Counted from the first letter of the stretch, positions 22,785 to 32,581 are shown. The stretch: DNA of 34,716 bases from Alistipes sp. (GCA_017555695.1 JAFZFX010000043.1:1-34716), one strand, 5' to 3'. Numbers and translations are program-made. The notes: generated by a model from the sequence alone, not told the origin.

Positions 22785-23633
22785 TTATGACTTTCTCAGC
22801 TCAAAGAGTCGCAACTCGCCCATCTCCACGCCATCAACCTTGACCGATGGGGCAAACAACTGAATGGCACACTCACCGCAACCGACAAGGCGCTGGCTGG
22901 GTCGTACCGACAGTTCACCGCGCTGGGCAAGTGCGACGAATCGCTGGTGAATAAAACTGTCGCCAACGGCAAAATCAATCTGACACAACAACCTACCCAC
23001 AATTCTCGGTGCTGCCTGCCACTCCTCGCCGCAAGCAAAGAGAATCAGCTCATCGAACACATCCTGCTCCGCCTCGACAATATCGCCACTATCCGACAAC
23101 AAACGCAATGCCGAGCGCGACTGCGACCATCGGCGCCACTGCTCTACGGCCAACGACTTCTCCTCGGCCGACAGTGCAGAGATATTCTCATACAACGCTT
23201 TTGCATTATCCACCGAACAGATGCCCATCGAGAGCGATTTCACGCTCTTATTGGATAACATATCGCGCAGCGGCGACAAGTCCACCACCGACAACTCTCT
23301 CCCGACAGCGGCACAAGTAAGATCGTAGAACAATCTATCGCCTACGCCATCTCCACGCCATACAACGACTTCGTCATAGGCCGAAAAATCGGTAGCAAGA
23401 TAGGTCATTATCTTCTGCGCCAACTCCTCGTCAGCACCACCCACCGTCATTAGCAGGGCACAGCACCGCTCGGCGTAAGCCTTCACTGCCTCTTCACTAA
23501 AATCGGCAAACAACTCGGCATACTCCAGAACCGATGGGAAAGCCACAACACTATCCTCTCGCGATAAATCACAAAGAGCCTGACGCAACACTCCTGCGCC
23601 AGACTCTCCGTAAACTAAATGCAATCTTTTCAT
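22785..23633 (-). CDS. DUF1835-domain protein
   Basis: The 282-aa protein begins LHLVYGESGAGVLRQAL, the DUF1835 signature, and has VVVWRGDGVGDRLFYDLTCA in the middle. The C-terminal part (about 195-282) resembles the companion domain DUF3658 with a FIHQRFVALAQRGELSV motif. Function is unknown. It is cytosolic and the last gene of a leftward group with the 196-aa gene (11 bp), galM and gltX. Confidence 0.75.
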   Translation of the reverse strand: MKRLHLVYGESGAGVLRQALCDLSREDSVVAFPSVLEYAELFADFSEEAVKAYAERCCALLMTVGGADEELAQKIMTYLATDFSAYDEVVVWRGDGVGDRLFYDLTCAAVGRELSVVDLSPLRDMLSNKSVKSLSMGICSVDNAKALYENISALSAEEKSLAVEQWRRWSQSRSALRLLSDSGDIVEAEQDVFDELILFACGEEWQAAPRIVGRLLCQIDFAVGDSFIHQRFVALAQRGELSVRPSQRLVGCGECAIQLFAPSVKVDGVEMGELRLFELRKS

Positions 23634-23644
23634 TCTCTATTCAC

Positions 23645-24235
23645 TTATGAGATCGGAGCCTCGCCATTGACATTGAGATTGACTTTCACATATTTATATC
23701 CTCGGTGGCGCAACTCCAACGATACACCCAACTCGAAGAATACCTTTACCACCTTTGCAAAGAGATGGAACGCCATAACGCTCTGCGGCTCGATACCCTC
23801 CTTGCGAATCATCGTCTGTGCCGTATGAGCACACTTGCGGATGGTGGTCTCGAGTTTGTTGTTCTCCTCGCTATCGAGCTTGTAGCCCACCAAGCACTCA
23901 ACAACATACTCGTCCAGAGCATCAAATCCGCGAGGCTTAGCCATCAGCGTGTACCAATCCTCGGTATCCTTGTAATCGCCCCACGACTTATCCCACAGCA
24001 CGGCAGCACCCATACCCACATAGCAAGCCCACGCAATGGCTGCTGACGGATACTCGGCAATCTGCGGCACGGCAGCCACCATATACTCGGGTGCCGATGT
24101 GCGCCACTTGTCGTTCAACTCCTCGACCAAAAGCATCTTGCCATCCAACATACCATCGGCCGTACACTGCTTAACCAGCGTATCAGACAACTTCTCGGCA
24201 AACGAGTTCAAAAACTCCAATTCCTTCTGCTCCAT
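23645..24235 (-). CDS. Conserved hypothetical protein
   Basis: The 196-aa protein has a helical start (EFLNSFAEKLSDTLVKQC), an alanine-rich centre (PSAAIAWACYVGMGAAVLWDKSWGDY) and a C-terminal part with KVVKVFFELGVSLELRHRGYKYVKVN. The centre is not long enough to call membrane-spanning with confidence. I recognise no known function. It starts 1 bp after galM and so belongs to its operon. Confidence 0.6.
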   Translation of the reverse strand: MEQKELEFLNSFAEKLSDTLVKQCTADGMLDGKMLLVEELNDKWRTSAPEYMVAAVPQIAEYPSAAIAWACYVGMGAAVLWDKSWGDYKDTEDWYTLMAKPRGFDALDEYVVECLVGYKLDSEENNKLETTIRKCAHTAQTMIRKEGIEPQSVMAFHLFAKVVKVFFELGVSLELRHRGYKYVKVNLNVNGEAPIS

Positions 24236-24236
24236 A

Positions 24237-25292
24237 TTAGAATGTAGATAACTTAAATACGATTTTCTGACAATATGTCTCCTCGGGCTGCAGTACTACC
24301 GACGGGAACGAAGGCTCGTTCACGGCATTGGGATAGTTCTGGCACTCGATAGCCACACCAGCATAGTCCTTGTAGCGGCTACCCGACTTTGTTACGGGGC
24401 ATCCGCCCTCGAGCCAGTTACCTGTATAGACCATAGCACCCGCCTGTGATGAGAGCACCTCAACCTTGCGGCCTGTGGCCTCGCAACGCAACTCACCCAC
24501 CTCGGCCAAGATATTGGGCTTCCAATTATCCAGCACAAAGAAGTGGTCGTAACCCTTAAAGTCCTTCATATAGTTGAACTCCGAGAGAATCTCGTCGCCA
24601 AACTTACGCCACGAAGTGAAGTCCTGCGGAGTACCCTTCACATCGAGGTAAGCTCCCGTAGGAATCTGCGTAGGATCCATCTCCAGCACGCGTGAGCAGT
24701 TCAGACGCAATTCGTGGTCGAGAATATCCTTACCGCAACCCTCGCCCGCCAGGTTCCAATAGACATGGTTTGTGAGGTTTACAACCGTAGTCTTATCGGT
24801 ACGAGCCATATAGGTAATCTCCAACTCGTTGTCATCGCTGAAATAGTAACCCGCCTCGACATACAACTCGCCAGGATAGTTCTGCTCGCCATCGGGTGAA
24901 GTACGAGAGAAGACCACGCGGTTAGTCTCTACACGGCTCTCCCACAACTGGTTTGCAAAACCCTTTGAGCCACCGTGCAGGTGGTTGGGGCCATTGTTAA
25001 TCTCGAGCGAATACTCCACACCATCGACCGTCATCTTACCCTTGGCAATACGGTTGGCAACACGACCAACGCTCTTGCCGCTGGCTGCGCCATCACCAAA
25101 GTAGCTCATAGCATCCTTATAGCCAAGAACGATATCGTCGATGTTACCATCGCGGTCGGGAGCCTTAACCGATACAATCGAAGCTCCAATATTACAGAGT
25201 TGCACCTGGCAACCATTGGCGTTGTTGATAGTGTAGATTACTATCGCCTCGCCCTCGGGTGTTGTTCCCCAAATGTGCTGCAAAATCTCCAT
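24237..25292 (-). CDS. galM: Aldose 1-epimerase (mutarotase)
   Basis: The 351-aa protein interconverts alpha and beta anomers of aldoses such as galactose. Catalytic His residues appear in NGPNHLHGGSKGF and NLTNHVYWNLAG, and the catalytic Glu in GVAIECQNYPNAVN. The length is typical and no signal peptide is present, so it acts in the cytosol. Its ATG shares one base with the gltX stop (TAATG), indicating coupling. Confidence 0.95.
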   Translation of the reverse strand: MEILQHIWGTTPEGEAIVIYTINNANGCQVQLCNIGASIVSVKAPDRDGNIDDIVLGYKDAMSYFGDGAASGKSVGRVANRIAKGKMTVDGVEYSLEINNGPNHLHGGSKGFANQLWESRVETNRVVFSRTSPDGEQNYPGELYVEAGYYFSDDNELEITYMARTDKTTVVNLTNHVYWNLAGEGCGKDILDHELRLNCSRVLEMDPTQIPTGAYLDVKGTPQDFTSWRKFGDEILSEFNYMKDFKGYDHFFVLDNWKPNILAEVGELRCEATGRKVEVLSSQAGAMVYTGNWLEGGCPVTKSGSRYKDYAGVAIECQNYPNAVNEPSFPSVVLQPEETYCQKIVFKLSTF

Positions 25293-26824
25293 TATTCTAC
25301 GGGTTTAAGATTTTCCAAAATATAGTCGATACGCTTCAGACACTCCTCCTTGCCGATGAATGCCGTTACATCGTACATACCCGGGCCCTTACCTGCGCCA
25401 ACCAATGCCAGACGCAGCGTGTTCATAATCTGACCCATACCGTACTCCTTCTCCTTAATCCAAGCGCCAACAACCTCCTCGGTGTTTTCCTTCGAGAAAT
25501 CATCGATTGATGCCAGCACCTCGCGTACCTCCTTCAGGCGTGCAGGGTTTTCGCCCTTCCAATACTTCTTCATCTGCTTCTCCTCGTAAGATGTGGGAGC
25601 TACAAAGAAATATGAGGTCAAATCCCACAAGTCGCCGATGAATGTAGCGCGCTCCTTCATGATGCCTGCGGCCTTGCCTGCCAACTCGTCAGAGGTCTCC
25701 ACGCCATTCTCACGCAAGATAGGCTGGAACAACTCGGCCAACTCGGCGTCGCTCTTGTGGTGCATATACTGTGCATTGAACCACTTTGCCTTATCGGGCT
25801 GGAAACGCGCACCAGACTTCGACACGCGGTCGAGTGAGAAGTTATCGATAAGCTCCTGCATAGAGAATATCTCCTGCTCTGTACCAGGATTCCAACCCAG
25901 CAGAGCCAACATATTTACGAACGCCTCGGCGAAATAACCATCCTCACGGTAGCCGTGAGCAGTCTCGCCAGTGGGTGAAGTCCAGAACAAGGGGAATACG
26001 GGGAATCCCATCTTGTCGCCATCACGCTTCGAGAGCTTACCACCACCCGTAGGCTTCAACAGCAGGGGAAGGTGAGCAAACTGGGGCTGTGAATCCTGCC
26101 AACCGAAGGCACGATACAACAGGTAGTGCAACGGCAACGAAGGCAACCACTCCTCGCCACGAATCACATGCGAAATCTCCATCAAGTGGTCATCCACGAT
26201 ATTTGCCAAGTGGTATGTGGGCAGTGCATCGGCACTCTTGTACAACACCTTGTCGTCCAAAGTCGATGTATTCACCTTCACATTACCACGAATCAGATCG
26301 TCCATCTCTACCACCTCGTTCTCGGGCATCTTGAAACGCACAACCCAAATATCACCACGCGCAATACGCTCCTCAACCTCCTCTTTCGAGAGGCTCAACG
26401 ATGTAGGCAACTTCTCGCGCACTGTATAGTTGTAAGCAAAGGTCTGACCTGCAGCCTCAGCCTCCTTACGCAAGACATCCAACTCCTCGGCTGTATCGAA
26501 AGCATAGTAAGCCCAACCCGCCTCAACGAGTTGCTTAGCATACTTAAGGTAAATCTCCTTGCGCTCGCTCTGACGATAGGGAGCGTGAGGGCCTCCAACA
26601 CCTACACCCTCGTCAATCTCGATACCACACCACTTGAGCGACTCAATGATATACTCCTCGGCTCCAGGCACGAAACGCTGTGAGTCGGTATCCTCGATAC
26701 GCAAAATCATCTTACCGCCGTGACGGCGTGCAAACAAATAGTTGTAAAGTGCCGTACGAACACCACCCATATGCAGGGGACCCGTCGGTGACGGAGCAAA
26801 ACGTACTCTAACCTCTTGTGACAT
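25292..26824 (-). CDS. gltX: Glutamate-tRNA ligase
   Basis: The 510-aa class I synthetase charges tRNA-Glu. The HIGH-type motif is [11 protein letters not shown] and the KMSKS-type motif is KLSKRDGD. The middle contains the anticodon-independent part typical of the family, with [13 protein letters not shown]. The C-terminal helical domain binds the anticodon. It heads the gltX-galM-196aa-DUF1835 group. Confidence 0.98.
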   Translation of the reverse strand: MSQEVRVRFAPSPTGPLHMGGVRTALYNYLFARRHGGKMILRIEDTDSQRFVPGAEEYIIESLKWCGIEIDEGVGVGGPHAPYRQSERKEIYLKYAKQLVEAGWAYYAFDTAEELDVLRKEAEAAGQTFAYNYTVREKLPTSLSLSKEEVEERIARGDIWVVRFKMPENEVVEMDDLIRGNVKVNTSTLDDKVLYKSADALPTYHLANIVDDHLMEISHVIRGEEWLPSLPLHYLLYRAFGWQDSQPQFAHLPLLLKPTGGGKLSKRDGDKMGFPVFPLFWTSPTGETAHGYREDGYFAEAFVNMLALLGWNPGTEQEIFSMQELIDNFSLDRVSKSGARFQPDKAKWFNAQYMHHKSDAELAELFQPILRENGVETSDELAGKAAGIMKERATFIGDLWDLTSYFFVAPTSYEEKQMKKYWKGENPARLKEVREVLASIDDFSKENTEEVVGAWIKEKEYGMGQIMNTLRLALVGAGKGPGMYDVTAFIGKEECLKRIDYILENLKPVE

Positions 26825-26847
26825 AATTTCTTTTATTTTTATATTTC

Positions 26848-27225
26848 TTATTTATTTTTCTTTTTCTCTTTTATCTTAAACCAGCCTGCAAGCAAGAGCG
26901 ATACCACCAAATAGGCAAGTGAATATATCAACACACCTCGGCTAAATCCATGAGTCGCGGGATACTGCTCCTGCAACAAAGTATTAACATCTACCGCAAA
27001 AAATACAGATACAAAAAACGACAAAGAGTATAAAATCTTATTATCCTTTTTGTTACGCTCAATTACAGGCATCGGCACCAAAAACTGTATCTGCCAAATA
27101 GTAAAGGTCCACATCCACATTGCCCAATAAACAACTGCAGGACAATAAAATGCCGTAACGGTCAACGCTGTAGCAACTGCAGCAAACACGCCTGCAACAA
27201 TCTGAAATATTTTCCAAATCTCCAT
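26848..27225 (-). CDS. Small integral membrane protein
   Basis: The 125-aa protein has about four hydrophobic spans: about 8-28, 29-50, 65-80 and 97-115, with a basic tail [10 protein letters not shown] recognise no family. It lies 23 bp upstream of gltX on the same strand and may be co-transcribed with it. The N-terminal span could be read as a signal anchor. Confidence 0.6.
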   Translation of the reverse strand: MEIWKIFQIVAGVFAAVATALTVTAFYCPAVVYWAMWMWTFTIWQIQFLVPMPVIERNKKDNKILYSLSFFVSVFFAVDVNTLLQEQYPATHGFSRGVLIYSLAYLVVSLLLAGWFKIKEKKKNK

Positions 27226-27278
27226 AGTTGTTAATTGTTAAGTGAGGTAATCTTCTATCTTAAGAATTTATTGAGAAT

Positions 27279-28040
27279 CTATTTCACTCTATACTCCACT
27301 TTCATCGTTATACGAGCCTTCTTTTGGCGACTTGTAGTGTTAAACGAGCCTCCAGCCGAAAACTCCTCATTGGAATTTGCTCCCGTAATCTGGAATACAC
27401 CCATCTTTGCCGATGCCACACGACCTATAGCCGTACCTGCATTCTCGGCTATCTTCTCGGCACGTGCTCGTGCATCAGCCGACGCCTGCTCAATGAGCGA
27501 GAGTTTCACATCGTCCAACTTTGTATAGTAATACGATGGCTGATAGGCCTCGATAGATACACCCTGCGCAATAAGTGCCGAAATCTCGCGCGAGATATTC
27601 TCCACCTTATCCACCTCCGAAGACTCTATCGAAAATCCCTGACTCAAACGATAACCCGTAAAGCGCTGACCAGCGTAGTTACCACTTGCATTATATACGG
27701 GCTCACTCTGCTTGTAGACATTAACAAACTTGAATACAATCTGCTGGACAGTAACGCCAAGCGGGGTAAGCCGCTCAGCAGCAACACCGCGCGAGGTAAT
27801 GAATTCCAGCACCTTCTGCTTGTTACGCTCCAACTGTGCATAGCCAGAAGCGACATCCTGCGTCTCAACAACAATCTCGCCATTCCACACAATGAGGTCC
27901 GAAGCAAACTCCGTCTCACCCAAGCCTGTCACAACGATAGTATCCTGCGAACGGTACTTGTAGGTATAGGCACGACCCAAAAGCCATGCGCTAACGACTA
28001 TCGCCACCGCGATAATCACATATTTCAAATTCGACTTCAT
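27279..28040 (-). CDS. SIMPL-domain (DUF541) protein, membrane-anchored
   Basis: From the ATG at 28040 the protein is 253 aa, beginning MKSNLKYVIIAVAIVVSAWLLG, an N-terminal signal anchor. The remainder is the periplasmic SIMPL domain: DTIVVTGLGETEFASDLIVW, GYRLSQGFSIES and ASADARARAEKIAENAG with a closing RITMKVEYRVK. Family members have been linked to interactions with kinases or to stress, but no function is settled here. An upstream ATG at 28064 would put extra residues before the anchor and is less likely. Confidence 0.85.
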   Translation of the reverse strand: MKSNLKYVIIAVAIVVSAWLLGRAYTYKYRSQDTIVVTGLGETEFASDLIVWNGEIVVETQDVASGYAQLERNKQKVLEFITSRGVAAERLTPLGVTVQQIVFKFVNVYKQSEPVYNASGNYAGQRFTGYRLSQGFSIESSEVDKVENISREISALIAQGVSIEAYQPSYYYTKLDDVKLSLIEQASADARARAEKIAENAGTAIGRVASAKMGVFQITGANSNEEFSAGGSFNTTSRQKKARITMKVEYRVK

Positions 28041-28121
28041 AGAGCAGAGTAATTCAAAATTCAAAATTTCAATCTTTTACTTTTAATGATTGTATTGTGA
28101 GGTTATTTCAAGGCTTGCGAA

Positions 28122-28168
28122 GTTTTCAAAAGCGGAGTTTACACATCGTAAATGAGCATTTTGAAAAC
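28122..28168 (-). terminator. Large inverted repeat downstream of ychF
   Basis: GTTTTCAAAAGC and GCATTTTGAAAAC pair (10-bp perfect arms), with a second inner stem TTTAC / GTAAA. It stands 35 bp after the ychF stop. No U-tract is visible, so it may be a transcript-end stabiliser rather than a true terminator. Confidence 0.45.
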
Positions 28169-28202
28169 AAGCGTAACGCAGAAAGAACTCACAAGACAAT
28201 TA

Positions 28203-29300
28203 TTAAACATTGAAAAGGAAGTGCATAATATCACCGTCTTGTACAATGTACTCCTTACCCTCGATGCCAATCTTACCCACATCGCGGCAAGCCTTCTCCG
28301 AGCCCAAAGCCACATAGTCGGCATACTTGATAACCTCGGCACGGATGAAACCACGCTCGAAATCGGTGTGGATAACACCCGCTGTCTGCGGAGCCTTCAT
28401 ACCCTTAACGAAAGTCCAAGCGCGGCTCTCGTCGGCACCTGTTGTGAAGAATGTCTGCAGATTGAGCAACTTATATGCCGCCTTGATAAGACGAGCCACA
28501 CCCGACTCCTCAAGACCCATATCTTGCAAGAACATCTGACGCTCCTCAAAATCCTCCAACTCGGCAATGTCGGCCTCGGTAGCAGCAGCAACAATCAGCA
28601 TCTCGGCGTTCTCGTCGGCAATAGCAGCCTTTACAGCCTCGGTGTGGATATTTCCGCTAACAGCACTCTTCTCGTCCACATTGCAGACATAGAGTACGGG
28701 CTTATCAGTCAGCAAATTGAGGTCAGCAACCAACTTACGCTCCTCCTTGTCTGTCTCAACGGTACGAGCCGAACGACCCTGCTCCAAAGCCTCCTTGAAC
28801 TGCACGAGCAAGTCGTAGCGACGCTTGGCATTCTTATCACCAGCAACAGCCTGCTTCTGGCACTTACCGATGTTGTTCTCTACAGTCTCAAGGTCCTTGA
28901 GCTGCAACTCGGTATCGATAATGCCCTTATCGCGTACGGGGTCTACCGAGCCGTCCACATGAGTGATATTACCATTCTCGAAACAACGCAGAACATGGAT
29001 AATAGCGTTTGTGTTACGGATATTACCTAAGAACTTATTACCCAGACCTTCGCCCTTCGATGCACCCTTCACCAAACCAGCGATATCGACAATCTCGATA
29101 GTCGTAGGAATAACCTTCTTTGGGTTGTCAATCTCGGCCAACTTGATGAGTCGCTCATCGGGCACAGTGATTACACCCACATTGGGCTCGATTGTACAGA
29201 AAGGGAAATTTGCAGCCTGCGCCTTAGCGTTAGACAGGCAGTTGAACAGAGTCGATTTACCAACATTGGGCAGACCAACTATACCACATTGTAAAGCCAT
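28203..29300 (-). CDS. ychF: Ribosome-associated ATPase/GTPase YchF
   Basis: The 365-aa Obg-family P-loop protein has G1 GLPNVGKS, a switch FPFCTIEPN, G3 DIAGLVKGASKGEGLG and the NVDE motif in place of NKxD, which explains the ATP preference reported for this family. The C-terminal TGS domain (about 280-365) contains FVKGMKAPQTAGVIHTDFERGFIRAEV. It acts on ribosomes in stress response. A possible -7 box TACTTTTG lies at 29347-29340. Confidence 0.97.
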   Translation of the reverse strand: MALQCGIVGLPNVGKSTLFNCLSNAKAQAANFPFCTIEPNVGVITVPDERLIKLAEIDNPKKVIPTTIEIVDIAGLVKGASKGEGLGNKFLGNIRNTNAIIHVLRCFENGNITHVDGSVDPVRDKGIIDTELQLKDLETVENNIGKCQKQAVAGDKNAKRRYDLLVQFKEALEQGRSARTVETDKEERKLVADLNLLTDKPVLYVCNVDEKSAVSGNIHTEAVKAAIADENAEMLIVAAATEADIAELEDFEERQMFLQDMGLEESGVARLIKAAYKLLNLQTFFTTGADESRAWTFVKGMKAPQTAGVIHTDFERGFIRAEVIKYADYVALGSEKACRDVGKIGIEGKEYIVQDGDIMHFLFNV

Positions 29301-29413
29301 TATCTATATCGTTTATGTTTATATACTTATATTAATTGACAAAAGTAGTTATTTTTTGGCAGACTACACCTATTTTATCCCCTTTTTTAACTATCAAACA
29401 GACGAGTAGTCGC

Positions 29414-29447
29414 AAAAAATAATGGTGACGCATTTAGCATCACCATT
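29414..29447 (-). terminator. Terminator of the steroid-reductase-like operon
   Basis: AATGGTGA (29421-29428) pairs with TCACCATT (29440-29447). On the minus strand the stem is followed by TTATTTTTTG, a T-tract. It lies about 20 bp after the SDR gene stop. Confidence 0.85.
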
Positions 29448-29465
29448 TCTCTATACTTTTTCAAT

Positions 29466-30278
29466 CTATTTTTGGAACTGCATCGTAAAATTACGCAGCC
29501 AACGCATCGGCGCACCGCCCAACATCTGACACACAGGAATGAACAATCTAAACCACCAATCGGGCACCTTACAACGCTGCTTGCGGAAGAGTCCATTCAG
29601 CGAGCGGCGAGCGCAACTGTCGGGACTCATCAAAATACCCGTTTTCAAGCCAAAGCGCTGGAGCTTGGGCGAGAGACCATAGAGGTCGGTAGCGATACCC
29701 GCAGGGCAGATAGCAGTAACATACACACCCTTGTCGCGCACCTCCTTCGAGAAGGCAACCGAAAAACTCTTTAGATAGGCCTTGCTGGCGCTATACAGCG
29801 ACAAACCAGGATAGGGCATCCAGATAGAGTAAGACGACATATTGAGTATGTAACCACCCCCACGCGCCGCCATATCGGTGGCGTAGAGTCGGCACATCTT
29901 CGTAGCGGTCATATCGTGCAACAGAAGCATACGCTCGATGCGTTCAACAGGCGTAGAGAGTATATCACAGAACGAGAACATACCCGCATTGTTAATCAAC
30001 ACATCGACCTTCACACCCTGCTGCTTGGTCCACGCAAAGAGCTCCTCGGCGGCGTTCATTTCGGCCATATCTTTCACCAGATGACGCACCCACACCTTAT
30101 CACTTACTGCGCTCACTTCGCTGGCCGTAGCCTCCAACTCGGCTTGATCCAACGACACCATCAGCACATTATATCCCATAGCGGCCAGTCGCAAAGCAAA
30201 ACTGCGACCTATACCCTTCGACGCACCCGTCACGAGTGCCGTCTTCGAGCCTGGCACAACAACTCCTCTACGCGCCAT
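29466..30278 (-). CDS. Short-chain dehydrogenase/reductase, possible hydroxysteroid dehydrogenase
   Basis: The 270-aa classical SDR has the cofactor motif TGASKGIG (17-24), NNAG (96-99), the catalytic Ser149 (MSSYS) and Tyr162-x-x-x-Lys166. The C-terminal PDWWFRLFIPVCQMLGGAPMRW is hydrophobic and may bind the membrane, as in 17-beta-HSD12-like enzymes. It follows the OYE-like gene by 1 bp and the 5-alpha-reductase-like gene. In that context a 3-beta- or other hydroxysteroid dehydrogenase is likely; by itself the sequence only shows an SDR. Confidence 0.7.
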   Translation of the reverse strand: MARRGVVVPGSKTALVTGASKGIGRSFALRLAAMGYNVLMVSLDQAELEATASEVSAVSDKVWVRHLVKDMAEMNAAEELFAWTKQQGVKVDVLINNAGMFSFCDILSTPVERIERMLLLHDMTATKMCRLYATDMAARGGGYILNMSSYSIWMPYPGLSLYSASKAYLKSFSVAFSKEVRDKGVYVTAICPAGIATDLYGLSPKLQRFGLKTGILMSPDSCARRSLNGLFRKQRCKVPDWWFRLFIPVCQMLGGAPMRWLRNFTMQFQK

Positions 30279-30279
30279 A

Positions 30280-31512
30280 CTACTTGAGATTCAATTCTTT
30301 GCGTATAACATTCGGAAGCTCACCACAGTTGTGGCAGCACTTCATATCTACCGAGTACATACGGGCAATGCAGTAGTCCTTATTGTCGCATCCCGAGCGG
30401 GTTGTCATATCACCCTCACGCATCTTATTCACAAATGCAGGGTCATTAACCAGCGCGCGGGCAATCTGCACCATATCGAAACCAGCATCCAGCACGCGCT
30501 CGATACCCTCACGCGAAACGATACCACCCACATACACCAGCGGACCCTTCAATGCCGCACGGAACTTCTTGGCATTCTCCAGGAAGAAGCACTCCTCGAA
30601 GTCGTACTGCTTAATCATCCACTGGCCGAACAGCGACACCACAATCTTCTGCGGCCACTGACTCCACGGCATATAGTAGCCCATAGTTTTGGTCGGTATG
30701 CGACCACGCATCACAGCCATAGGCGCACGCGACACAAAGCCCGACGAGAGGACTATGCCATCAACGCCGAATGACTCTATCTGCTTGGCTATTTCGATTG
30801 ATTCGGGGATCTGTATTCCGCTCTTAAAACCATCCTCCATATTGTGCTTAACCAGCACAGCCATCTTGTGCTTGGCAGCCTGCTCCATCACCTCCTCGAG
30901 GCACATATTCATAAATCGCATACGATTCTCGAGCGAGCCACCGAACTCGTCCCTACGACGGTTGGTCCACGGTGAGAGGAACTGCGAAATCAGGTAGCCG
31001 TGACCAGCGTGTACCTCAACACTATCGAAGCCTGCATCGTGAGCCGTCACCACAGCACGACCGAAGTCACGAGCCATCTCTGGCAACTCACTGCGGCGCA
31101 GACGACGGTGGAATGTAGGCGAATAAAGGTTAAAGCCATTAGAGGCCGACACGGGGAAGCAGCCAGCCGTAGACCAGTGGGTCATATTACCACAGTGGCC
31201 AATCTGAACGCCCACTGCAGCACCCTCGTTGTGTACGGCATCTGTGATATCTCGCAGTGCAGGTATGATCTCGTCACGCAGCCACAACTGCGAATTGAAC
31301 GACACACCACTACGATTGACCGATGCGTAGGCTAGTGTAGTCATACCCACACCTCCACGCGCTACGCTAACATGGTAGTTCTTCAGTGCCTCGGTAGGGC
31401 CGAAGTCCTTACCCATAGACTCGAATGCTGCGGAACGGATGGTACGGTTGCGCAGCGTTACGGGTCCCATCTGGTAGGGCGTAAAGAGTTTTGAGTCCTT
31501 TAATTCTTTCAT
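30280..31512 (-). CDS. Old Yellow Enzyme family NADH:flavin oxidoreductase, BaiCD-like
   Basis: The 410-aa protein is an FMN TIM barrel: QIGHCG, VHAGHGYLISQFLSPWTNRRRDEFGGSLENRMRF and the phosphate loop YVGGI. It has C-terminal cysteines (SGCDNKDYCIAR, KCCHNCGEL) that could hold an iron-sulfur cluster, as in BaiCD and 2,4-dienoyl-CoA reductases, but lacks the C-terminal NAD-binding half of about 250 aa. It could reduce a delta-4 enone, for example a 5-beta-reduction. It lies 27 bp after the 5-alpha-reductase-like gene. The substrate is inferred from context. Confidence 0.8.
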   Translation of the reverse strand: MKELKDSKLFTPYQMGPVTLRNRTIRSAAFESMGKDFGPTEALKNYHVSVARGGVGMTTLAYASVNRSGVSFNSQLWLRDEIIPALRDITDAVHNEGAAVGVQIGHCGNMTHWSTAGCFPVSASNGFNLYSPTFHRRLRRSELPEMARDFGRAVVTAHDAGFDSVEVHAGHGYLISQFLSPWTNRRRDEFGGSLENRMRFMNMCLEEVMEQAAKHKMAVLVKHNMEDGFKSGIQIPESIEIAKQIESFGVDGIVLSSGFVSRAPMAVMRGRIPTKTMGYYMPWSQWPQKIVVSLFGQWMIKQYDFEECFFLENAKKFRAALKGPLVYVGGIVSREGIERVLDAGFDMVQIARALVNDPAFVNKMREGDMTTRSGCDNKDYCIARMYSVDMKCCHNCGELPNVIRKELNLK

Positions 31513-31539
31513 ATTTTGTTTTTGATTGCTTGCTCTTTT

Positions 31540-32310
31540 TTAGTAGATGAAGGGGATTATACGCTTGCGGCCGAGCGAAGTGAACTCCTCGCCAAACTCC
31601 TTTGCATAACGCTTATAGAGCGACGCCGAGCGAGGTGCCAGATTAGCAAATGTCCACAACACAAACACAACGCCGGCCCACGACCACGATGCTACGGCAA
31701 AACCTGTCCACTCCAGCAACTCGCCGAAGTAGTTGGCCGACGACACATAGCGAAACATACCTCCCTTTGGAATATAGTGGCGCGTATCACCCTCACGACG
31801 CAGATGGCGGATAATGTAATCCGACTGCAGATTAACGAACATACCCGCAAAGAAGAGCAGTGCGCCAACATAGATAAACGGCTTAGCGAACCAGTCGGCA
31901 TAATACCCCTCGGGGGCGATATAGAATATCCAGCCGCCCTGCATCAAGGCATTCAGCGTGTTGAATATCATACCCATAAGCACGATTCCCAACGGCATCT
32001 TCGAGTTACCGCGCATCAGCAGAGGGAAGATAAACGAGCGCTGGAAATAGTGCAACTGAAACATAGCAAACAACACCAGCGGCACTGCATCGAAGCCACG
32101 CCCCGACATAGCCCACAAGCAGCACATTGCCACAAAAACGGGCGACTCCATAAGCACCCATCCCACCTTATTAGGCACGGGAGGGCCATATCGTCTATCG
32201 AAGAGGTAGCCATATCCCGCCTCGAAGAATTGCAAGGCGACAAAGACCACTACAGCCACCACGGCCATAACCCACAAAAAGGTGTTGTAAATTGGTATAA
32301 TGTTCTCCAT
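31540..32310 (-). CDS. Steroid 5-alpha-reductase family membrane enzyme
   Basis: The 256-aa multi-span membrane protein has the PF02544-type C-terminus: FRYVSSANYFGELLEWTGFA, then FANLAPRSASLYKRYAKEFGEEF and ending IPFIY, the same pattern as human SRD5A1. About six to seven hydrophobic segments are visible. These enzymes use NADPH to reduce a delta-4-3-oxo steroid to the 5-alpha product. It is the first gene of a three-gene operon with OYE-like and SDR genes. A matching promoter lies just upstream. Confidence 0.85.
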   Translation of the reverse strand: MENIIPIYNTFLWVMAVVAVVVFVALQFFEAGYGYLFDRRYGPPVPNKVGWVLMESPVFVAMCCLWAMSGRGFDAVPLVLFAMFQLHYFQRSFIFPLLMRGNSKMPLGIVLMGMIFNTLNALMQGGWIFYIAPEGYYADWFAKPFIYVGALLFFAGMFVNLQSDYIIRHLRREGDTRHYIPKGGMFRYVSSANYFGELLEWTGFAVASWSWAGVVFVLWTFANLAPRSASLYKRYAKEFGEEFTSLGRKRIIPFIY

Positions 32311-32333
32311 CTGATATTTTCCGTTTAAGTTTA

Positions 32334-32366
32334 CAAAGGTACTAAAATAAATATAAATAGCCCAAA
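32334..32366 (-). promoter_or_regulatory. Promoter of the 5-alpha-reductase-like operon
   Basis: TTTG (32366-32363), a 21-bp spacer and TACCTTTG (32341-32334) fit the Bacteroidetes consensus. The predicted start near 32327 leaves a leader of about 17 nt before the ATG at 32310. Confidence 0.55.
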
Positions 32367-32480
32367 TCAGCCTCTTATTTTTCCCAATTAGGCCAACATT
32401 ATGTCCTTATACGACACTTTCGACACCAAATGACCATTTTTCCCATTCATCACCACCCCACTCTCCTCCACCATAACGGC

Positions 32481-32522
32481 AAAAAAATTGGGTTGCCTCG
32501 ACCTAAAAGTCTGACAACCCAA
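32481..32522 (-). terminator. Terminator after the isomerase-like pair
   Basis: TTGGGTTG (32488-32495) pairs with CAACCCAA (32515-32522). On the minus strand the stem is followed by a run of seven T (32487-32481). It ends the transcript of the gene at 32582. Confidence 0.85.
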
Positions 32523-32581
32523 TATCTTCTCACCCACCCTCGACCATAACCAAGAGGGGCGAATTATAGCTGTATGAAAAA

